Positions 16,588-25,898 of a stretch of DNA of 64,000 nucleotides are shown one piece after another (the stretch's first letter is position 1; each line of letters opens with the position of its first letter). The notes below the pieces were generated by a model that was given only the letters and a program-made list of their open reading frames with translations, searched no databases and had not been told where the DNA came from. The stretch comes from Rubrivivax sp. (lineage in GTDB: Bacteria; Pseudomonadota; Gammaproteobacteria; Burkholderiales; Burkholderiaceae_C): contig JAIXSE010000025.1 of NCBI GenBank assembly GCA_027484825.1, positions 186,001 to 250,000 of the forward strand, read 5' to 3'. The position numbers and the translations under genes were made by a program.

Positions 16588-18030
16588 TCAGGGCTTGGAC
16601 GCCTGGGTCCCCGAACGGTCCTGCTTGCCCAGCATCATCAAGGTGCGTGCCACCAGCACCATCTTCGGCGCGATGCTGTCCAGTTGCACGAATTCCGCCT
16701 GAGTGCTGTGCGCGCCAAAGCCCCGCACACCGAAACCCTCCACCACCGGCGCCTGGGTGGCGGCGGCCGCAAAGGCCGCGTCCGTCCCCCCGCCGGTGGG
16801 CACGTCCTTCACCGTGAGCGGTAGTCCCTGCTCCGCGGCCAGCGACTGGAGCCGCTCGGCCATGGACCGGGACGCCGGCGATGCGTGCAGCGGCGGGCGG
16901 CGGCGCTCGAAGCTGAGTGACACCTCCGCCTCCGGCAGCAGCTTGTTCTGGATGCGTCGGCGCAGCTCGGCTTCGACCCAGTCGAAGTCCTCCACCCGCT
17001 CCACCCGCACATCGGCCGATGCTTCCGCGCTGGGCGGAATCATGTTGCGCACCACCCCGGACTTCGACACCGTCCAATGCACCTGACGTCCCACCTTGGG
17101 ATCGGACAGGTCCCGGGCCTGCAGCACCTGATGCGACAGCTCATACAGCGCATTCACGCCCCGCTCCGGGGCGGCGCCGGCATGGGAGGAGCGGCCCTTG
17201 ACCGTCAAGGTGGCGGCGCCGATGCCGCTGGTGGCCAGCCGCAGCGTGTCCGGGCCGTCCGGGCCCCCGCCGCCCTCGAAGGACAGCACTGCATCATGCT
17301 CGCTGCCCAGTTGCGTGATGCGGTGGCGGGACGCGGGAGAGCTGATCTCCTCGTCTCCATTGATCAGCACAGTGATCTCGCCGCAGTCCTTCCAGCCCAC
17401 CGACTTCAGCAGCGCCAGCACATGCAAGATGGTGGCCACCCCCTGTTTGTCGTCGGCAATACCCAGGCCGTAGGCCCGCTGGCCCTCGATGCGGAAAGGC
17501 TGCTGCGCCAGCATGCCGCGCGGGTAGACCGTGTCCATGTGGGCAATCAGCAGCACCTTGCTGCGACCACCGCCGCCCTTGAACCGGGCCTGCACCATCG
17601 GGCCTGGCTTCTGGGGGGTGTCGAACATCCGGTAGAGGTCGCTGCCGGGCTCCAGCATGGTGACCTCCCCGCCCAGCTCCTTCAGGCGCTGCGCGATGAC
17701 CGTTGCAATGCGCTCCAGCCCTTCGCGGTCGGAACTGCCCGATTCGATCTCGACGAGTTGCTGCAGCGTCTTGAGCATCGCAGGCTGCTCTCGGGCGGCC
17801 AGCGCCTGGACTTCGTTCAGCGGAATGGACGAGGTGGCGCTGACGGTGGTCGTGGCACTGGCGGGAGCCGACGTGCCGCCCGTCTGCGCGTGGACCGACG
17901 CGGCACCGACGCTCAGGCACAAGGCGGCAAGCAGCTGGGGGGACAACGGGGCAGACCTCAACCGGGCCAGCGGGCGAAGCGACAGGCCGGACAGCGAGGC
18001 GATCGGAAGACGGAGCGCGGGCAGCGACAT
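16588..18030 (-). CDS. M20 family metallopeptidase (glutamate carboxypeptidase-like), exported
   Basis: Zinc peptidase of 480 residues resembling carboxypeptidase G2, which removes C-terminal glutamate from folates or small peptides. A long Arg-rich leader with a hydrophobic core (about 31-48, ending VHA-Q) indicates export to the periplasm. Metal ligands are His164 and Asp166 in AHMDTVYPRG, the GIADDKQG segment (190-197), Glu227/Glu228 in GDEEISS and a late His in FGAHSTQAEF. The dimerisation domain SSHAGAAPERGVNA is present. The substrate is inferred from family only. It is divergent from the ABM monooxygenase gene; the 268-bp gap between them shows no clear element. Confidence 0.9.
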   Translation of the reverse strand: MSLPALRLPIASLSGLSLRPLARLRSAPLSPQLLAALCLSVGAASVHAQTGGTSAPASATTTVSATSSIPLNEVQALAAREQPAMLKTLQQLVEIESGSSDREGLERIATVIAQRLKELGGEVTMLEPGSDLYRMFDTPQKPGPMVQARFKGGGGRSKVLLIAHMDTVYPRGMLAQQPFRIEGQRAYGLGIADDKQGVATILHVLALLKSVGWKDCGEITVLINGDEEISSPASRHRITQLGSEHDAVLSFEGGGGPDGPDTLRLATSGIGAATLTVKGRSSHAGAAPERGVNALYELSHQVLQARDLSDPKVGRQVHWTVSKSGVVRNMIPPSAEASADVRVERVEDFDWVEAELRRRIQNKLLPEAEVSLSFERRRPPLHASPASRSMAERLQSLAAEQGLPLTVKDVPTGGGTDAAFAAAATQAPVVEGFGVRGFGAHSTQAEFVQLDSIAPKMVLVARTLMMLGKQDRSGTQASKP

Positions 18031-18298
18031 GGGCGGGCACCTTCACCTTCTGTGGACAGATCCACCGATGCTAGGTCAGCCAGCCGACTGTCGGGTGGGG
18101 GCGCCGTCAGCGATGTGCGAAGACGGGGCAGCGGTTTCCCGCAGGGGCGGGACGGCAGGGCCATCGGCCAGGCTCTCGTCCCGCCGTGCCCGATCCATCC
18201 TCAATCCTGCATTGAAACTGTCTCCCTCCAAGGGGGTGCGGGGACATCCGCCGTGCGCTTAGCATGGCCGCCATTGCCTCTCTCCTCCCCGGCTCATC

Positions 18299-18613
18299 AT
18301 GACTCAAGACGCTTCCTCTGCCCCTCCCATCAGCTTCATCGCCGTCCTCCAGGCCCGTCCGGGCATGCGGGACGCCCTGTGCGACGCCCTTCAGGCACTG
18401 GTGATGCCGACGCGGCTGGAACCCGGCTGCCTGGACTATCAGCTGTTCGAGCTGACCGATGTGTCAGGCACCTTCTACATGCGGGAATCGTTCAAGGACG
18501 AACTGGCGCTGGAAGCCCACCGCGAATCCCCCCATTTCCAGGCCTTTGCAGCGCAGGCCGATGGCTGGCTGGTGAAGCCGCCGGAGCTGATCCGTCTGAC
18601 GGCCATCCGCTGA
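18299..18613 (+). CDS. Antibiotic biosynthesis monooxygenase (ABM) domain protein, putative quinol monooxygenase
   Basis: Small 104-residue ABM ferredoxin-like fold protein of the YgiN type. It has the typical ISFIAVLQARPGMRDAL start, a central EPGCLDYQLFELTD and the FYMRESFKDELALEAH helix with the conserved His, then HFQAFA. Relatives oxidise quinols or act as small cofactor-free monooxygenases. It stands alone; the next genes are a possible small membrane peptide and convergent glutathione peroxidase. Confidence 0.88.
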   Translation: MTQDASSAPPISFIAVLQARPGMRDALCDALQALVMPTRLEPGCLDYQLFELTDVSGTFYMRESFKDELALEAHRESPHFQAFAAQADGWLVKPPELIRLTAIR

Positions 18614-18787
18614 GGCAGCGGGTCCCCTGCACGAGTCCGGTGCACCAAAGCCCGCCCTCCATCAGGGTCAACAGCTTAGGGGTGGCAGGCGCGGCACGCA
18701 TCGGGCACTCTGCTGGCAGGAGAAGTCGCTCCGCGCTTCCCGCGCGGCGCCGACCTGCGGATCACCTCAGTTCGTCAGGGGGATACC

Positions 18788-18898
18788 ATGCGCCTCACAT
18801 TGGCTCCGCCGTTCAAGGCCACTGCGGCTACAGCGCTTGTCATCACATTGGCGGTCGCGGCGTTTGTCGTGCTGGCCGCTTGGCCGTCTCCGATCTAG
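18788..18898 (+). CDS. Possible small single-span membrane peptide (36 aa)
   Basis: A short frame from the ATG at 18788 to the TAG at 18896-18898, with an AGGGGG run at good distance upstream. The product is a short N-terminal segment with one Lys, a hydrophobic stretch of about 22 residues (ATALVITLAVAAFVVLAAW) and PSPI at the end, so it could be a single-pass membrane peptide. It is the only thing resembling a gene in the 390-bp gap 18614-19003. It has no family match I know, and GC-rich DNA produces such frames by chance. Confidence 0.35.
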   Translation: MRLTLAPPFKATAATALVITLAVAAFVVLAAWPSPI

Positions 18899-19003
18899 GG
18901 ACGCGCTTGCCCGCGTCCGCCAGATGGGCACGCCAGTGCAGCCGCCGTGGCGGCGCCAGCTGGACCGTGCGCCCGTCGCCGCGCGCTGCGCCATGCGGGC
19001 GGG

Positions 19004-19492
19004 TCACCGCCCCAGCGCCGTTTCAATGTCAGCGCGAAGGTTCGCGGGGGTGTCGTTGGGCGCGTAGCGCTTGATGACCTGACCGTCGCGGCCCACCAGG
19101 AACTTGGTGAAGTTCCATTTGATCACCTGCGTCCCCAGGATGCCGGGCTTCTCGCCCTTGAGCCAGCGCCACAGCGGATGCGCCTCCGCACCGTTGACCT
19201 TGGTCTTGCCCATCATCGGGAAGCTCACGCCATAGTTGAGCTGGCAGAAGGAGGCGATGTCTTCATTGCTGCCCGGATCCTGGCCGCCGAATTCATTGCT
19301 CGGAAAACCGACGATCACCAGGCCCCGCGCCTGGAATTCCCGCCACAGCTCTTCCAGACCCTTGAACTGCGGGGTGAAGCCACATTCACTGGCTGTGTTG
19401 ACCACCAGCATCACGCGCCCGCGGTATTGCGACAGGGACACGGCCTCTCCGGTGATGCTGACGGCGTCGAAGTCAAATGCTGTTTGGCTCAT
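19004..19492 (-). CDS. Glutathione peroxidase (thioredoxin-fold peroxidase)
   Basis: Peroxidase of 162 residues that reduces hydrogen peroxide or lipid hydroperoxides. Catalytic residues are Cys37 (NTASECGFTPQ), Gln71 (FPSNEFGGQDPG) and Trp126 (IKWNFTKFLV). It uses cysteine rather than selenocysteine, as most bacterial members do, which often use thioredoxin as reductant. There is no signal peptide. It follows the DMT transporter gene on the same strand after 82 bp, so it may be co-transcribed with it, and it converges with the ABM gene. Confidence 0.95.
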   Translation of the reverse strand: MSQTAFDFDAVSITGEAVSLSQYRGRVMLVVNTASECGFTPQFKGLEELWREFQARGLVIVGFPSNEFGGQDPGSNEDIASFCQLNYGVSFPMMGKTKVNGAEAHPLWRWLKGEKPGILGTQVIKWNFTKFLVGRDGQVIKRYAPNDTPANLRADIETALGR

Positions 19493-19574
19493 GGAAATCC
19501 TCTCCCAACGTAATGCGGCGATCGTAGCGCGGGGAGCTTGTCAGTGTCCGCACAAGGTTGTGAGCAGGGGTCGG

Positions 19575-20486
19575 TCAGCCCGGCCGACGCTCCCACGCCG
19601 CCAGCATGGCGGCCGCCAGAATGGCCAGACCGCCCACGGCCGTGGGCAGGTTCAGGGAACCGCCGCCCAGCCAGAGCGCGGACAACGCGGCCACCGGCAC
19701 TTCGGTCAGCATCACCACCGCCGTCACATTGGCCGGCAAGCGGGTCGCCCCGTACTGCAAGGACATGTTGGAGGCGAAGAACAGCAGCGCCATGCCCAGC
19801 AGCGGCAGCCACCACAGCAGGGACGGAAGGGCCGGCCAGCCGACCAGTCCGCGCCCGGCCATGATGCAGGCCGACACGCCCGCCACGATCACCCCGCCGC
19901 TGAACATGGCCAGGGCGCGAGCGCCCGCGCTACTGGCCGCCTGACGGCGCAGCATCACATTGTTGAAGGCAAAGGTCAGCCCCCCCAGCAGCCCCAGGCC
20001 GTCGGCCAGGGTGCGGGGCACCGGCCAGCCGCCGCCCGAGGGCGCCAGCACCACCAGGGCGCCGCCCAGCGCCAGGGCAATGCGCACCCCGGCCATGAGG
20101 GTCAGTGGCTCCTTGAGCACCACCCGGGCCAGCAGCACGGCCCACAGCGGCATGAGATAGAACAGCAGCACCACGCGCACCACGTCGCCGGTGGCCACGC
20201 CCCAGTTGAAGGCGGTGTTGGTGGTGCCGGCGGCCAGCAGCACCAGCCACAAGCCCGGCGAGCGCAGCAGCTCCGCGGCGGCGCCCCGCTGGGACACCAG
20301 GACCACGACCCAGGACAAGGCGTACATGATCACCGTCGTCCACAGTGGATGCAGACCTGCCGCCTCAAACTGGCGGAACGGCCACCAGGAGAGCCCCCAG
20401 ACGGTGGCATTGAACATCAGGGCCAGGATGGGCAGCGGCACGGGCAAGCGAGGGGCGGCGGAGGCGGAAGGGACAGCAGCGGACAA
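19575..20486 (-). CDS. EamA family (DMT) transporter
   Basis: Inner-membrane protein of about 303 residues with ten hydrophobic segments in two EamA repeats. Landmarks are ATVWGLSWWPFRQFEAAGL at the N-terminus and LTEVPVAALSALWLGGG in the second repeat. Such DMT proteins export amino acids, metabolites or drugs; no substrate is indicated. The frame starts with TTG at 20486, and an internal ATG at 20417 is the alternative, but the longer form keeps the first helix intact. It is upstream of glutathione peroxidase on the same strand. Confidence 0.88.
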   Translation of the reverse strand: MSAAVPSASAAPRLPVPLPILALMFNATVWGLSWWPFRQFEAAGLHPLWTTVIMYALSWVVVLVSQRGAAAELLRSPGLWLVLLAAGTTNTAFNWGVATGDVVRVVLLFYLMPLWAVLLARVVLKEPLTLMAGVRIALALGGALVVLAPSGGGWPVPRTLADGLGLLGGLTFAFNNVMLRRQAASSAGARALAMFSGGVIVAGVSACIMAGRGLVGWPALPSLLWWLPLLGMALLFFASNMSLQYGATRLPANVTAVVMLTEVPVAALSALWLGGGSLNLPTAVGGLAILAAAMLAAWERRPG

Positions 20487-20721
20487 GATGGGCAGAGCTC
20501 AGAAAAACGGGGCAAACGTGATGAGGAGCAGGGCCAAGCGCGGCCCTGTCCACAAGGTGTCCGACATTTCGTCTCATTCTTCTCTCCCACCCTCTCAAAA
20601 AGCGAGTAGAAAGGGCCAATGAGGCGAAGGGCAGCAAGATGGCAGCGAGCCGGAAGTGACTCGGCAGCGTCGGCCGGCAACGTCTACCTGCAGTGTCGGC
20701 CAGTTGGGTCACCCGACGGTG

Positions 20722-20771
20722 TCGTCCGGCGGTATCGTCCGGCGGAGTCGTCCGGCGCGCTCGCCGGCCGA
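20722..20771. repeat. 13-bp tandem repeat in the 519-bp gap 20487-21005
   Basis: TCGTCCGGCGG begins at 20722 and 20735, a near copy begins at 20748 and a degenerate fourth near 20761, giving a period of 13. The rest of the gap between the DMT gene and the SGNH gene holds no gene that I would support. Confidence 0.5.
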
Positions 20772-21005
20772 TGCGCCGATTGTGTCAATGACGACGTCGC
20801 TGTTTGTCGGGATACGGCCCCTGGGGGCTTGGAAGCAGCGGTCTGCTGGCAAACAATCCCCAGGGTTTATAGCATGGCGCAAGCCCTGACCCTGACCTAC
20901 AACCGGGTCGCCTCGCGCCTGTCATTCGAGGGGCATACCCTTGGCTGACAGGCGTCGATCGCGCCATGACGAGAATCACCACTCGAGCTATAGGGAGACT
21001 GCCTC

Positions 21006-21947
21006 TTGGACCACCTGGCCTGTTTTGCCCCGGAAGACATCCACGCCGCGCAGGCGCCCGACCTGCAAGGCTTTCACTGGCGCCTTCTGGCGCAAGGGGA
21101 TTCCTGGTTCTCCACCGCCCAGGCCAAGCTGAGCGCCCACGCCAATCTGCTGCAGGAACTGGTGCTGTCCAAGCGCACCGCTGCAGTGAACTGTGCCGGC
21201 CAGCGGGAGAGCCTGGCCCGCCTGGTGGAACTGGCCTCGGTGCCCGAATTCGTGGACCTGCTGACTGGCCCCGCCGCGCCCGTGTGGGACGGCATTTTGC
21301 TGTCGGTGGGCGGCAATGACCTGATCAAGGCGGCGCAGACGCCCAGCCAGATCGACGGCCAACCGGTGCCGCTGGAGCTGCGCCTGCTGCGCCGTCAGAC
21401 GGAATGGGGCCCTCCTTCGGCGGGGGTGGGCCGGTATTTCTCCGAGCCGGGCTGGGCTACCTTTGCCACCTACCTGAGGGCCAACCTGCAGCATCTGCTG
21501 TCGCTGCGGGACCAGGGCCCCTCGGCCGGCAAACCGGTCTTCATGCACTGTTACGCCGTGCCGGTGCCACGCCCCGCCGGTGCGGAGGACGCCGGCCACG
21601 GCCCCTGGCTGTATCCGGCCCTGAAGGCCTATGCCATTCCGTCGGCCGACTGGGCCGCCGTCAGCCGGCTGATGCTGATGCATCTGGCTCAGTTCCTGAA
21701 GGGCTTGATGGCCGACAAGGCCGCCTTCCCGGGCCTGTTCGTGTTCGACTCCACCGCCGTCCCCCTGGCTCCTGCGGCGCCTGGCGCCAGCGGCATCAGC
21801 GGCGACTGGCACAACGAGATCCACCTCAACCACAGCGGCTGCTTCAAGATCGGCCGGGCCTGGTCCGAACATATCGAGCAGGTGCTCACCACTGGTGGGC
21901 TGGTGCAGGACTCGCCCGGCGGCAAGGGACGCCAGAGTCGGCGCTGA
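21006..21947 (+). CDS. SGNH/GDSL-type hydrolase
   Basis: Protein of 313 residues with SGNH hydrolase landmarks: block I GDSW (31-34) with the nucleophilic Ser, block III GGND (102-105), and a late D-W-H-N-E-I-H-L-N-H cluster that supplies the Asp and His. It is probably an esterase or lipase, or acts on an acylated carbohydrate. There is no signal peptide, so it is likely cytosolic. A TTG at 21006 with AGGGAGA about 8 bp upstream fits as the start; no ATG is available near the N-terminus. A strong terminator follows the gene. Confidence 0.8.
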   Translation: MDHLACFAPEDIHAAQAPDLQGFHWRLLAQGDSWFSTAQAKLSAHANLLQELVLSKRTAAVNCAGQRESLARLVELASVPEFVDLLTGPAAPVWDGILLSVGGNDLIKAAQTPSQIDGQPVPLELRLLRRQTEWGPPSAGVGRYFSEPGWATFATYLRANLQHLLSLRDQGPSAGKPVFMHCYAVPVPRPAGAEDAGHGPWLYPALKAYAIPSADWAAVSRLMLMHLAQFLKGLMADKAAFPGLFVFDSTAVPLAPAAPGASGISGDWHNEIHLNHSGCFKIGRAWSEHIEQVLTTGGLVQDSPGGKGRQSRR

Positions 21948-22005
21948 AGCACGCGGAAGCAGTGCGGGCGGCCGCCGCCCCGCCGGTGAACACGCCGCCC
22001 CAATG

Positions 22006-22036
22006 AACAAACCCGCCATTCGGCGGGTTTGTTGTT
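22006..22036. terminator. Bidirectional intrinsic terminator
   Basis: A perfect 12-bp stem, AACAAACCCGCC (22006-22017) pairing with GGCGGGTTTGTT (22022-22033) around a 4-nt loop, with T-richness after it on both strands. It separates the convergent SGNH hydrolase and lplT genes. Confidence 0.9.
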
Positions 22037-22059
22037 TCTGGTGAGGCGGCCGTCCGGGC

Positions 22060-23337
22060 TCAGTGCTTGTCGCTCCGGGCGATGGCCAGCAGGCGCTCCA
22101 TCTCTTCCGGGTAGCGCCGCATGTTGCTCCGGTGCCAGCGGCCCACCAGCACCATGATGCCGGCCACCGTCAGGCCGAAGACGGTGATCGAGCCGAAGGC
22201 CGACACACCGAACCGGGTGAGGATGGTGTAGAGCGCGCCCAGGCCCAGGATGCAGGCCTGTTCATTGAAATTCTGCACGGCGATGGAGCGGCCGGCCCCC
22301 ATCAGGTTGTGACCCCGATGCTGCAGCAGCGCATTCATCGGCACCACCAGGTAGCCCCCCACGCCGCCCAGCAGGATCAGGAAGGGAACCGCCAGCCAGA
22401 GCTGGTCGATGAAATTCAGCACCAGCATCAGCAGGCCCATGGCCACGCCCAGCGGGATGACATTGGTGGCCTTGTCCAGCCGCACGGCCATGGACGCCAC
22501 CACCGCGCCGACGGCAGTCCCGATGGCCACCACGCCGGCCAGCGCCGACGCCTGCGTCGTGCCGTACCCCAGCGCCGCAGCGGCCCAGGCGAAGACGATG
22601 TAGCGCATGTTGCCGGACACGCCCCAGAACAGCGTGGTCATGCCCAGCGAGATCTGACCCAGCTTGTCCTGCCACAGCCGGGAGTTGCAGCTGGCAAATT
22701 CACGCACCAGCCCCGTGGCGCCATGGGCCAGCGGCTGCAAGGGTGCGTCAGTGCGCGGGATGCGCAGATTGAACAGGGCGGCAATGCCGTACAGCACCAC
22801 CATGAAGGCGATGGCGGCTTCCGGTGCGGTGTCGATGCCGGTGTCGATGAGCGGCAGGTCGAAGCTCAGCAGCACCGAGCTGGCCCGCTCGCCCAGCAGT
22901 TGTCCGCCGAAAACTGCGCCCAGGATGATGGACGTGATGGTCAGGCCTTCGATCCAGCCGTTGGCCTTCACCAATTGGGAGGGCGGCAGCAGTTCGGTCA
23001 GGATGCCGTACTTGGCCGGGGAGTAGGCGGCTGCGCCCAGGCCGACGATGGCATAGGCCGCCAGCGGATGCACGCCCACCAGCATGCTCAGACATCCCAC
23101 CACCTTGATGGAGTTGGAGATGAACATGACCTTGCCCTTGGGAACCGCGTCGGCAAATGCACCCACAAAAGGCGCCAGAACGACATAGAAAAGGGCGAAC
23201 ATGGGCACCAGCGCGGCACGCTGCCACTCGGCGGAGCCATTGGTCCGCAACATCTCGACGGCAGCCACGAACAACGCGTTATCAGCCAGCGAGCTGAAGA
23301 ACTGCGCTGACATGATGGTGTAGAAACCTTTTTTCAT
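22060..23337 (-). CDS. lplT: Lysophospholipid transporter LplT
   Basis: Major facilitator superfamily protein of 425 residues with 12 predicted spans. The N-terminus MKKGFYTIMSAQFFSSLADNALF is characteristic of LplT, which flips lysophospholipids across the inner membrane for re-acylation. Other family segments are GAFADAVPKGKVMF, GAAAYSPAKYGILTELLP and the central KANGWIEG. In enterics lplT is coupled to the acyltransferase gene aas; here no aas is adjacent and it is divergent from alr, the usual arrangement in Burkholderiales as I recall it. Confidence 0.93.
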   Translation of the reverse strand: MKKGFYTIMSAQFFSSLADNALFVAAVEMLRTNGSAEWQRAALVPMFALFYVVLAPFVGAFADAVPKGKVMFISNSIKVVGCLSMLVGVHPLAAYAIVGLGAAAYSPAKYGILTELLPPSQLVKANGWIEGLTITSIILGAVFGGQLLGERASSVLLSFDLPLIDTGIDTAPEAAIAFMVVLYGIAALFNLRIPRTDAPLQPLAHGATGLVREFASCNSRLWQDKLGQISLGMTTLFWGVSGNMRYIVFAWAAAALGYGTTQASALAGVVAIGTAVGAVVASMAVRLDKATNVIPLGVAMGLLMLVLNFIDQLWLAVPFLILLGGVGGYLVVPMNALLQHRGHNLMGAGRSIAVQNFNEQACILGLGALYTILTRFGVSAFGSITVFGLTVAGIMVLVGRWHRSNMRRYPEEMERLLAIARSDKH

Positions 23338-23588
23338 GGACCCGGGCTACCTGGAACTGCGGCTGGCGTCGACTTGCGGCGGAAAACGCTGGTCCACGGA
23401 GGTCAGCAGCGCTGCGGCGGGTTTATAGCATGCGCTTCTTTTGGTAAAGGCGATGGGCGCCACCTCGTCTGTGTGATAAGCGTGACCGCCTCCCCCCTCC
23501 CACCGAGCTTGGGGGGGCAGGGTGGTGGCCGACTGGTCGCGTGTTGGGGGGCGTGTCCGGGGCCGGAGCGGGAAGGCACAATCACGCC

Positions 23589-24692
23589 ATGCCGCGTCCC
23601 ATTGAAGCCCTCATCCATCAGCCCGCCCTGGCCCACAACCTGCACCGGGCCCGCGACTGCGCCCCCGATGCGCAGGTGTTCGCCGTCGTCAAGGCCAATG
23701 CCTACGGCCATGGCATCGACCGTGTGTTTGACGCTTTTCGTGCGGCGGACGGCTTCGCCCTGCTGGACCTGGATGAAGCCCAGCGCATCCGCGACCTTGG
23801 CTGGCGCGGCCCCATCCTGCTGCTGGAAGGCTGTTTCGAGCCGCGGGACCTGGAACTGTGCTCCCGCCTGCGCCTGTGGCATGCGGTGCATTGCGAACAG
23901 CAGATCGACTGGCTGGCCATGCACAAGACCCATGAGCCGCACCGCGTCTTCCTCAAGCTCAACAGCGGCATGAACCGGCTGGGCTTCTCGCCCAGCGGCT
24001 TCCGCGCCGCCTGGACCCGGCTCAACGCCCTGCCCCAGGTGGACGAGATCTCCCTGATGACCCACTTCTCGGATGCCGACGGCCCCAAGGGCATCGACCG
24101 GCAGCTGGCGGTGTTCCAGGAAGCGACGGCGGACCTGCCGGGTGAGCGCTCGCTCAGCAACAGCGCCGCCGTGCTGCGGCACAGCGAACGGGCGGGCGTG
24201 CGGGCCGACTGGGTGCGGGCCGGCATCATGAGTTATGGCAGCGCCCCAGATTTTCCGGAGCACGACATCCACCACTGGCAGCTGCAACCCACCATGACCC
24301 TGCGCAGCCGGGTGCTGGCGGTGCAGTCGCTGCAGGCGGGTGAGACCGTCGGCTACGGCAGCACCTTCGTCGCCGACCGCCCGATGCGCATCGGCACCGT
24401 CGCCTGCGGTTATGCGGACGGATACCCGCGCCATGCGGGCACCGGCACCCCGGTGCTGGTGGGCGGTCAGCGCACCCGCACGCTCGGACGGGTGTCCATG
24501 GACATGCTGGCGGTGGACCTGACCGATCTGCCACAGCAAGGCGCCGGCAGCGAGGTCACGCTCTGGGGTCAGGGCCCGAACGGCAGCGTGTTGTCGATCG
24601 ATGAGGTGGCGGCCGCTGCCGGCACCATCGGTTATGAGCTGATGTGCGCCCTGGCGCGCCGGGTGCCGGTGCACCTGGACCCGCTGACCTGA
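23589..24692 (+). CDS. alr: Alanine racemase
   Basis: PLP enzyme of 367 residues interconverting L- and D-Ala, supplying D-Ala for peptidoglycan. The PLP lysine is Lys35 in [11 protein letters not shown]. The second catalytic base is the Tyr in [21 protein letters not shown] and [11 protein letters not shown] are conserved C-terminal-domain segments. The ATG at 23589 is chosen because it gives the standard N-terminus; the upstream frame is GC-driven. It is followed after 16 bp by arfB, so the two are likely co-transcribed. Confidence 0.95.
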   Translation: MPRPIEALIHQPALAHNLHRARDCAPDAQVFAVVKANAYGHGIDRVFDAFRAADGFALLDLDEAQRIRDLGWRGPILLLEGCFEPRDLELCSRLRLWHAVHCEQQIDWLAMHKTHEPHRVFLKLNSGMNRLGFSPSGFRAAWTRLNALPQVDEISLMTHFSDADGPKGIDRQLAVFQEATADLPGERSLSNSAAVLRHSERAGVRADWVRAGIMSYGSAPDFPEHDIHHWQLQPTMTLRSRVLAVQSLQAGETVGYGSTFVADRPMRIGTVACGYADGYPRHAGTGTPVLVGGQRTRTLGRVSMDMLAVDLTDLPQQGAGSEVTLWGQGPNGSVLSIDEVAAAAGTIGYELMCALARRVPVHLDPLT

Positions 24693-24708
24693 CGCAGCGG
24701 CCTCGCTC

Positions 24709-25116
24709 ATGCATTTGGCGTGGACGCCTGCCGACTGGGAACTGGACGTCTCCGCCATCCGGGCCAGTGGTCCGGGCGGCCAGAACGTCAACAAGGTCTC
24801 CAGCGCCGTTCATCTGCGCTTTGACATCCGCCGCTCCAGCCTGCCGGCGGTCATCAAGGAGCGGCTGCTTGCGCTCTCCGACCAGCGCATCACCGCCGAG
24901 GGCATTGTGGTGATCAAGGCCCAGGAGTCCCGCAGCCAGGAGCAGAACCGGGCGGATGCGGTGGCCCGGCTGATCGCCCTGGTGCAAAGCGTGGCCCATA
25001 CCCCCAAGACGCGTCGTCCGACCCGTCCGACCTTTGGTTCCCAGCAGCGCAGGCTGGCGGGCAAGGCCCAGCGCGGAGAAGTCAAATCCGGGCGTGGCAA
25101 GATTCAGTGGGACTGA
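24709..25116 (+). CDS. arfB: Alternative ribosome-rescue factor ArfB (peptidyl-tRNA hydrolase)
   Basis: Release-factor-like protein of 135 residues that hydrolyses peptidyl-tRNA on stalled ribosomes. It has the GGQ catalytic motif at 23-25 (SGPGGQNVNKVSS), a compact catalytic domain and a basic C-terminal tail (KTRRPTRPTF, QQRRLAGKAQRGEVKSGRGKI) that in ArfB/YaeJ inserts into the empty mRNA channel. The length matches the family. One base separates its stop from the next start (TGACATG), so translation is coupled. Confidence 0.93.
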   Translation: MHLAWTPADWELDVSAIRASGPGGQNVNKVSSAVHLRFDIRRSSLPAVIKERLLALSDQRITAEGIVVIKAQESRSQEQNRADAVARLIALVQSVAHTPKTRRPTRPTFGSQQRRLAGKAQRGEVKSGRGKIQWD

Positions 25117-25117
25117 C

Positions 25118-25888
25118 ATGTTCAAGGTTTTTCGCATCTTCGTGCTGCTGGTGATCCTGGCGGTGGTGGCGTCCACCGCCCTGATGCAGCGCTGGCAGGC
25201 CCAGTCCTGGCAGCGGATCCAGGTGATCACGGTCTATCCGATCAATCTGCAAGGGGATGCGGCGACCGACACCTACATCGACCAGCTCAACGACAGCGCC
25301 TTCGCCGACATCGCGCCCTACTTCCAGGCGCAGGCGCGGCAATTCGGACTGCCGTTGAGCACGCCGGTCCAGGTGGTGCTGGGACGGCGGGTGCGAGACC
25401 TGCCGCCGCCCGTGCCACAGCAAGGCGGCGTGCTGTCCGCCATGACCTGGAGCCTGAAGATGCGCTGGTGGGCCTGGCGCAAGACGCCGCCGAGCTCCCC
25501 GGTGCCGGATGTGCGGCTGTATCTGCTCTACCACCCGGGTGACTTCAACGGTCCCCTGCCCCACTCCACAGGGCTGGAGAAGGGGCGCATGGGGCTGGTC
25601 CACCTGTTTGCCAGCCGCGCGCAGCAGGGGCCCAACCAGGTGGTGATCGCCCACGAAGCCCTGCACACGTTCGGCGCGTCGGACAAGTACGACCCTGCCA
25701 CACTGATGCCGGCCTTCCCGGACGGCTATGCCGCCCCCGACCAGCAGCCGACGCTGCCCCAGGATCAGGCGGAACTGATGGCCGGACGCATCCCGGTGCG
25801 GCCCACCGAGGCCCGCATGCCGGCCAGCCTGGCCCAGACGGTGATCGGGCGGCGCACGGCCGAAGAGATCAACTGGCTGCGGCGCTAA
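25118..25888 (+). CDS. Membrane-anchored putative zinc metallopeptidase
   Basis: A 256-residue protein with an N-terminal membrane anchor (about 4-22) and a periplasmic domain. It contains an HExxH zinc motif, HEALH at 179-183, in the context VVIAHEALHTFGASDKYD, where the downstream D or Y may supply a further ligand. A short hydrophobic and Trp-rich patch (MTWSLKMRWWAWRK, 109-122) precedes it. I do not know a named family, but this arrangement is common in hypothetical proteins of Betaproteobacteria. It is coupled to arfB by a one-base gap. Confidence 0.75.
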   Translation: MFKVFRIFVLLVILAVVASTALMQRWQAQSWQRIQVITVYPINLQGDAATDTYIDQLNDSAFADIAPYFQAQARQFGLPLSTPVQVVLGRRVRDLPPPVPQQGGVLSAMTWSLKMRWWAWRKTPPSSPVPDVRLYLLYHPGDFNGPLPHSTGLEKGRMGLVHLFASRAQQGPNQVVIAHEALHTFGASDKYDPATLMPAFPDGYAAPDQQPTLPQDQAELMAGRIPVRPTEARMPASLAQTVIGRRTAEEINWLRR

Positions 25889-25898
25889 CTGCCGGTTT

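Noticed and set aside
20619-20948. 109-codon frame in the gap before the SGNH gene
   Set aside because: It runs through the 13-bp repeats and has no ribosome site or domain.
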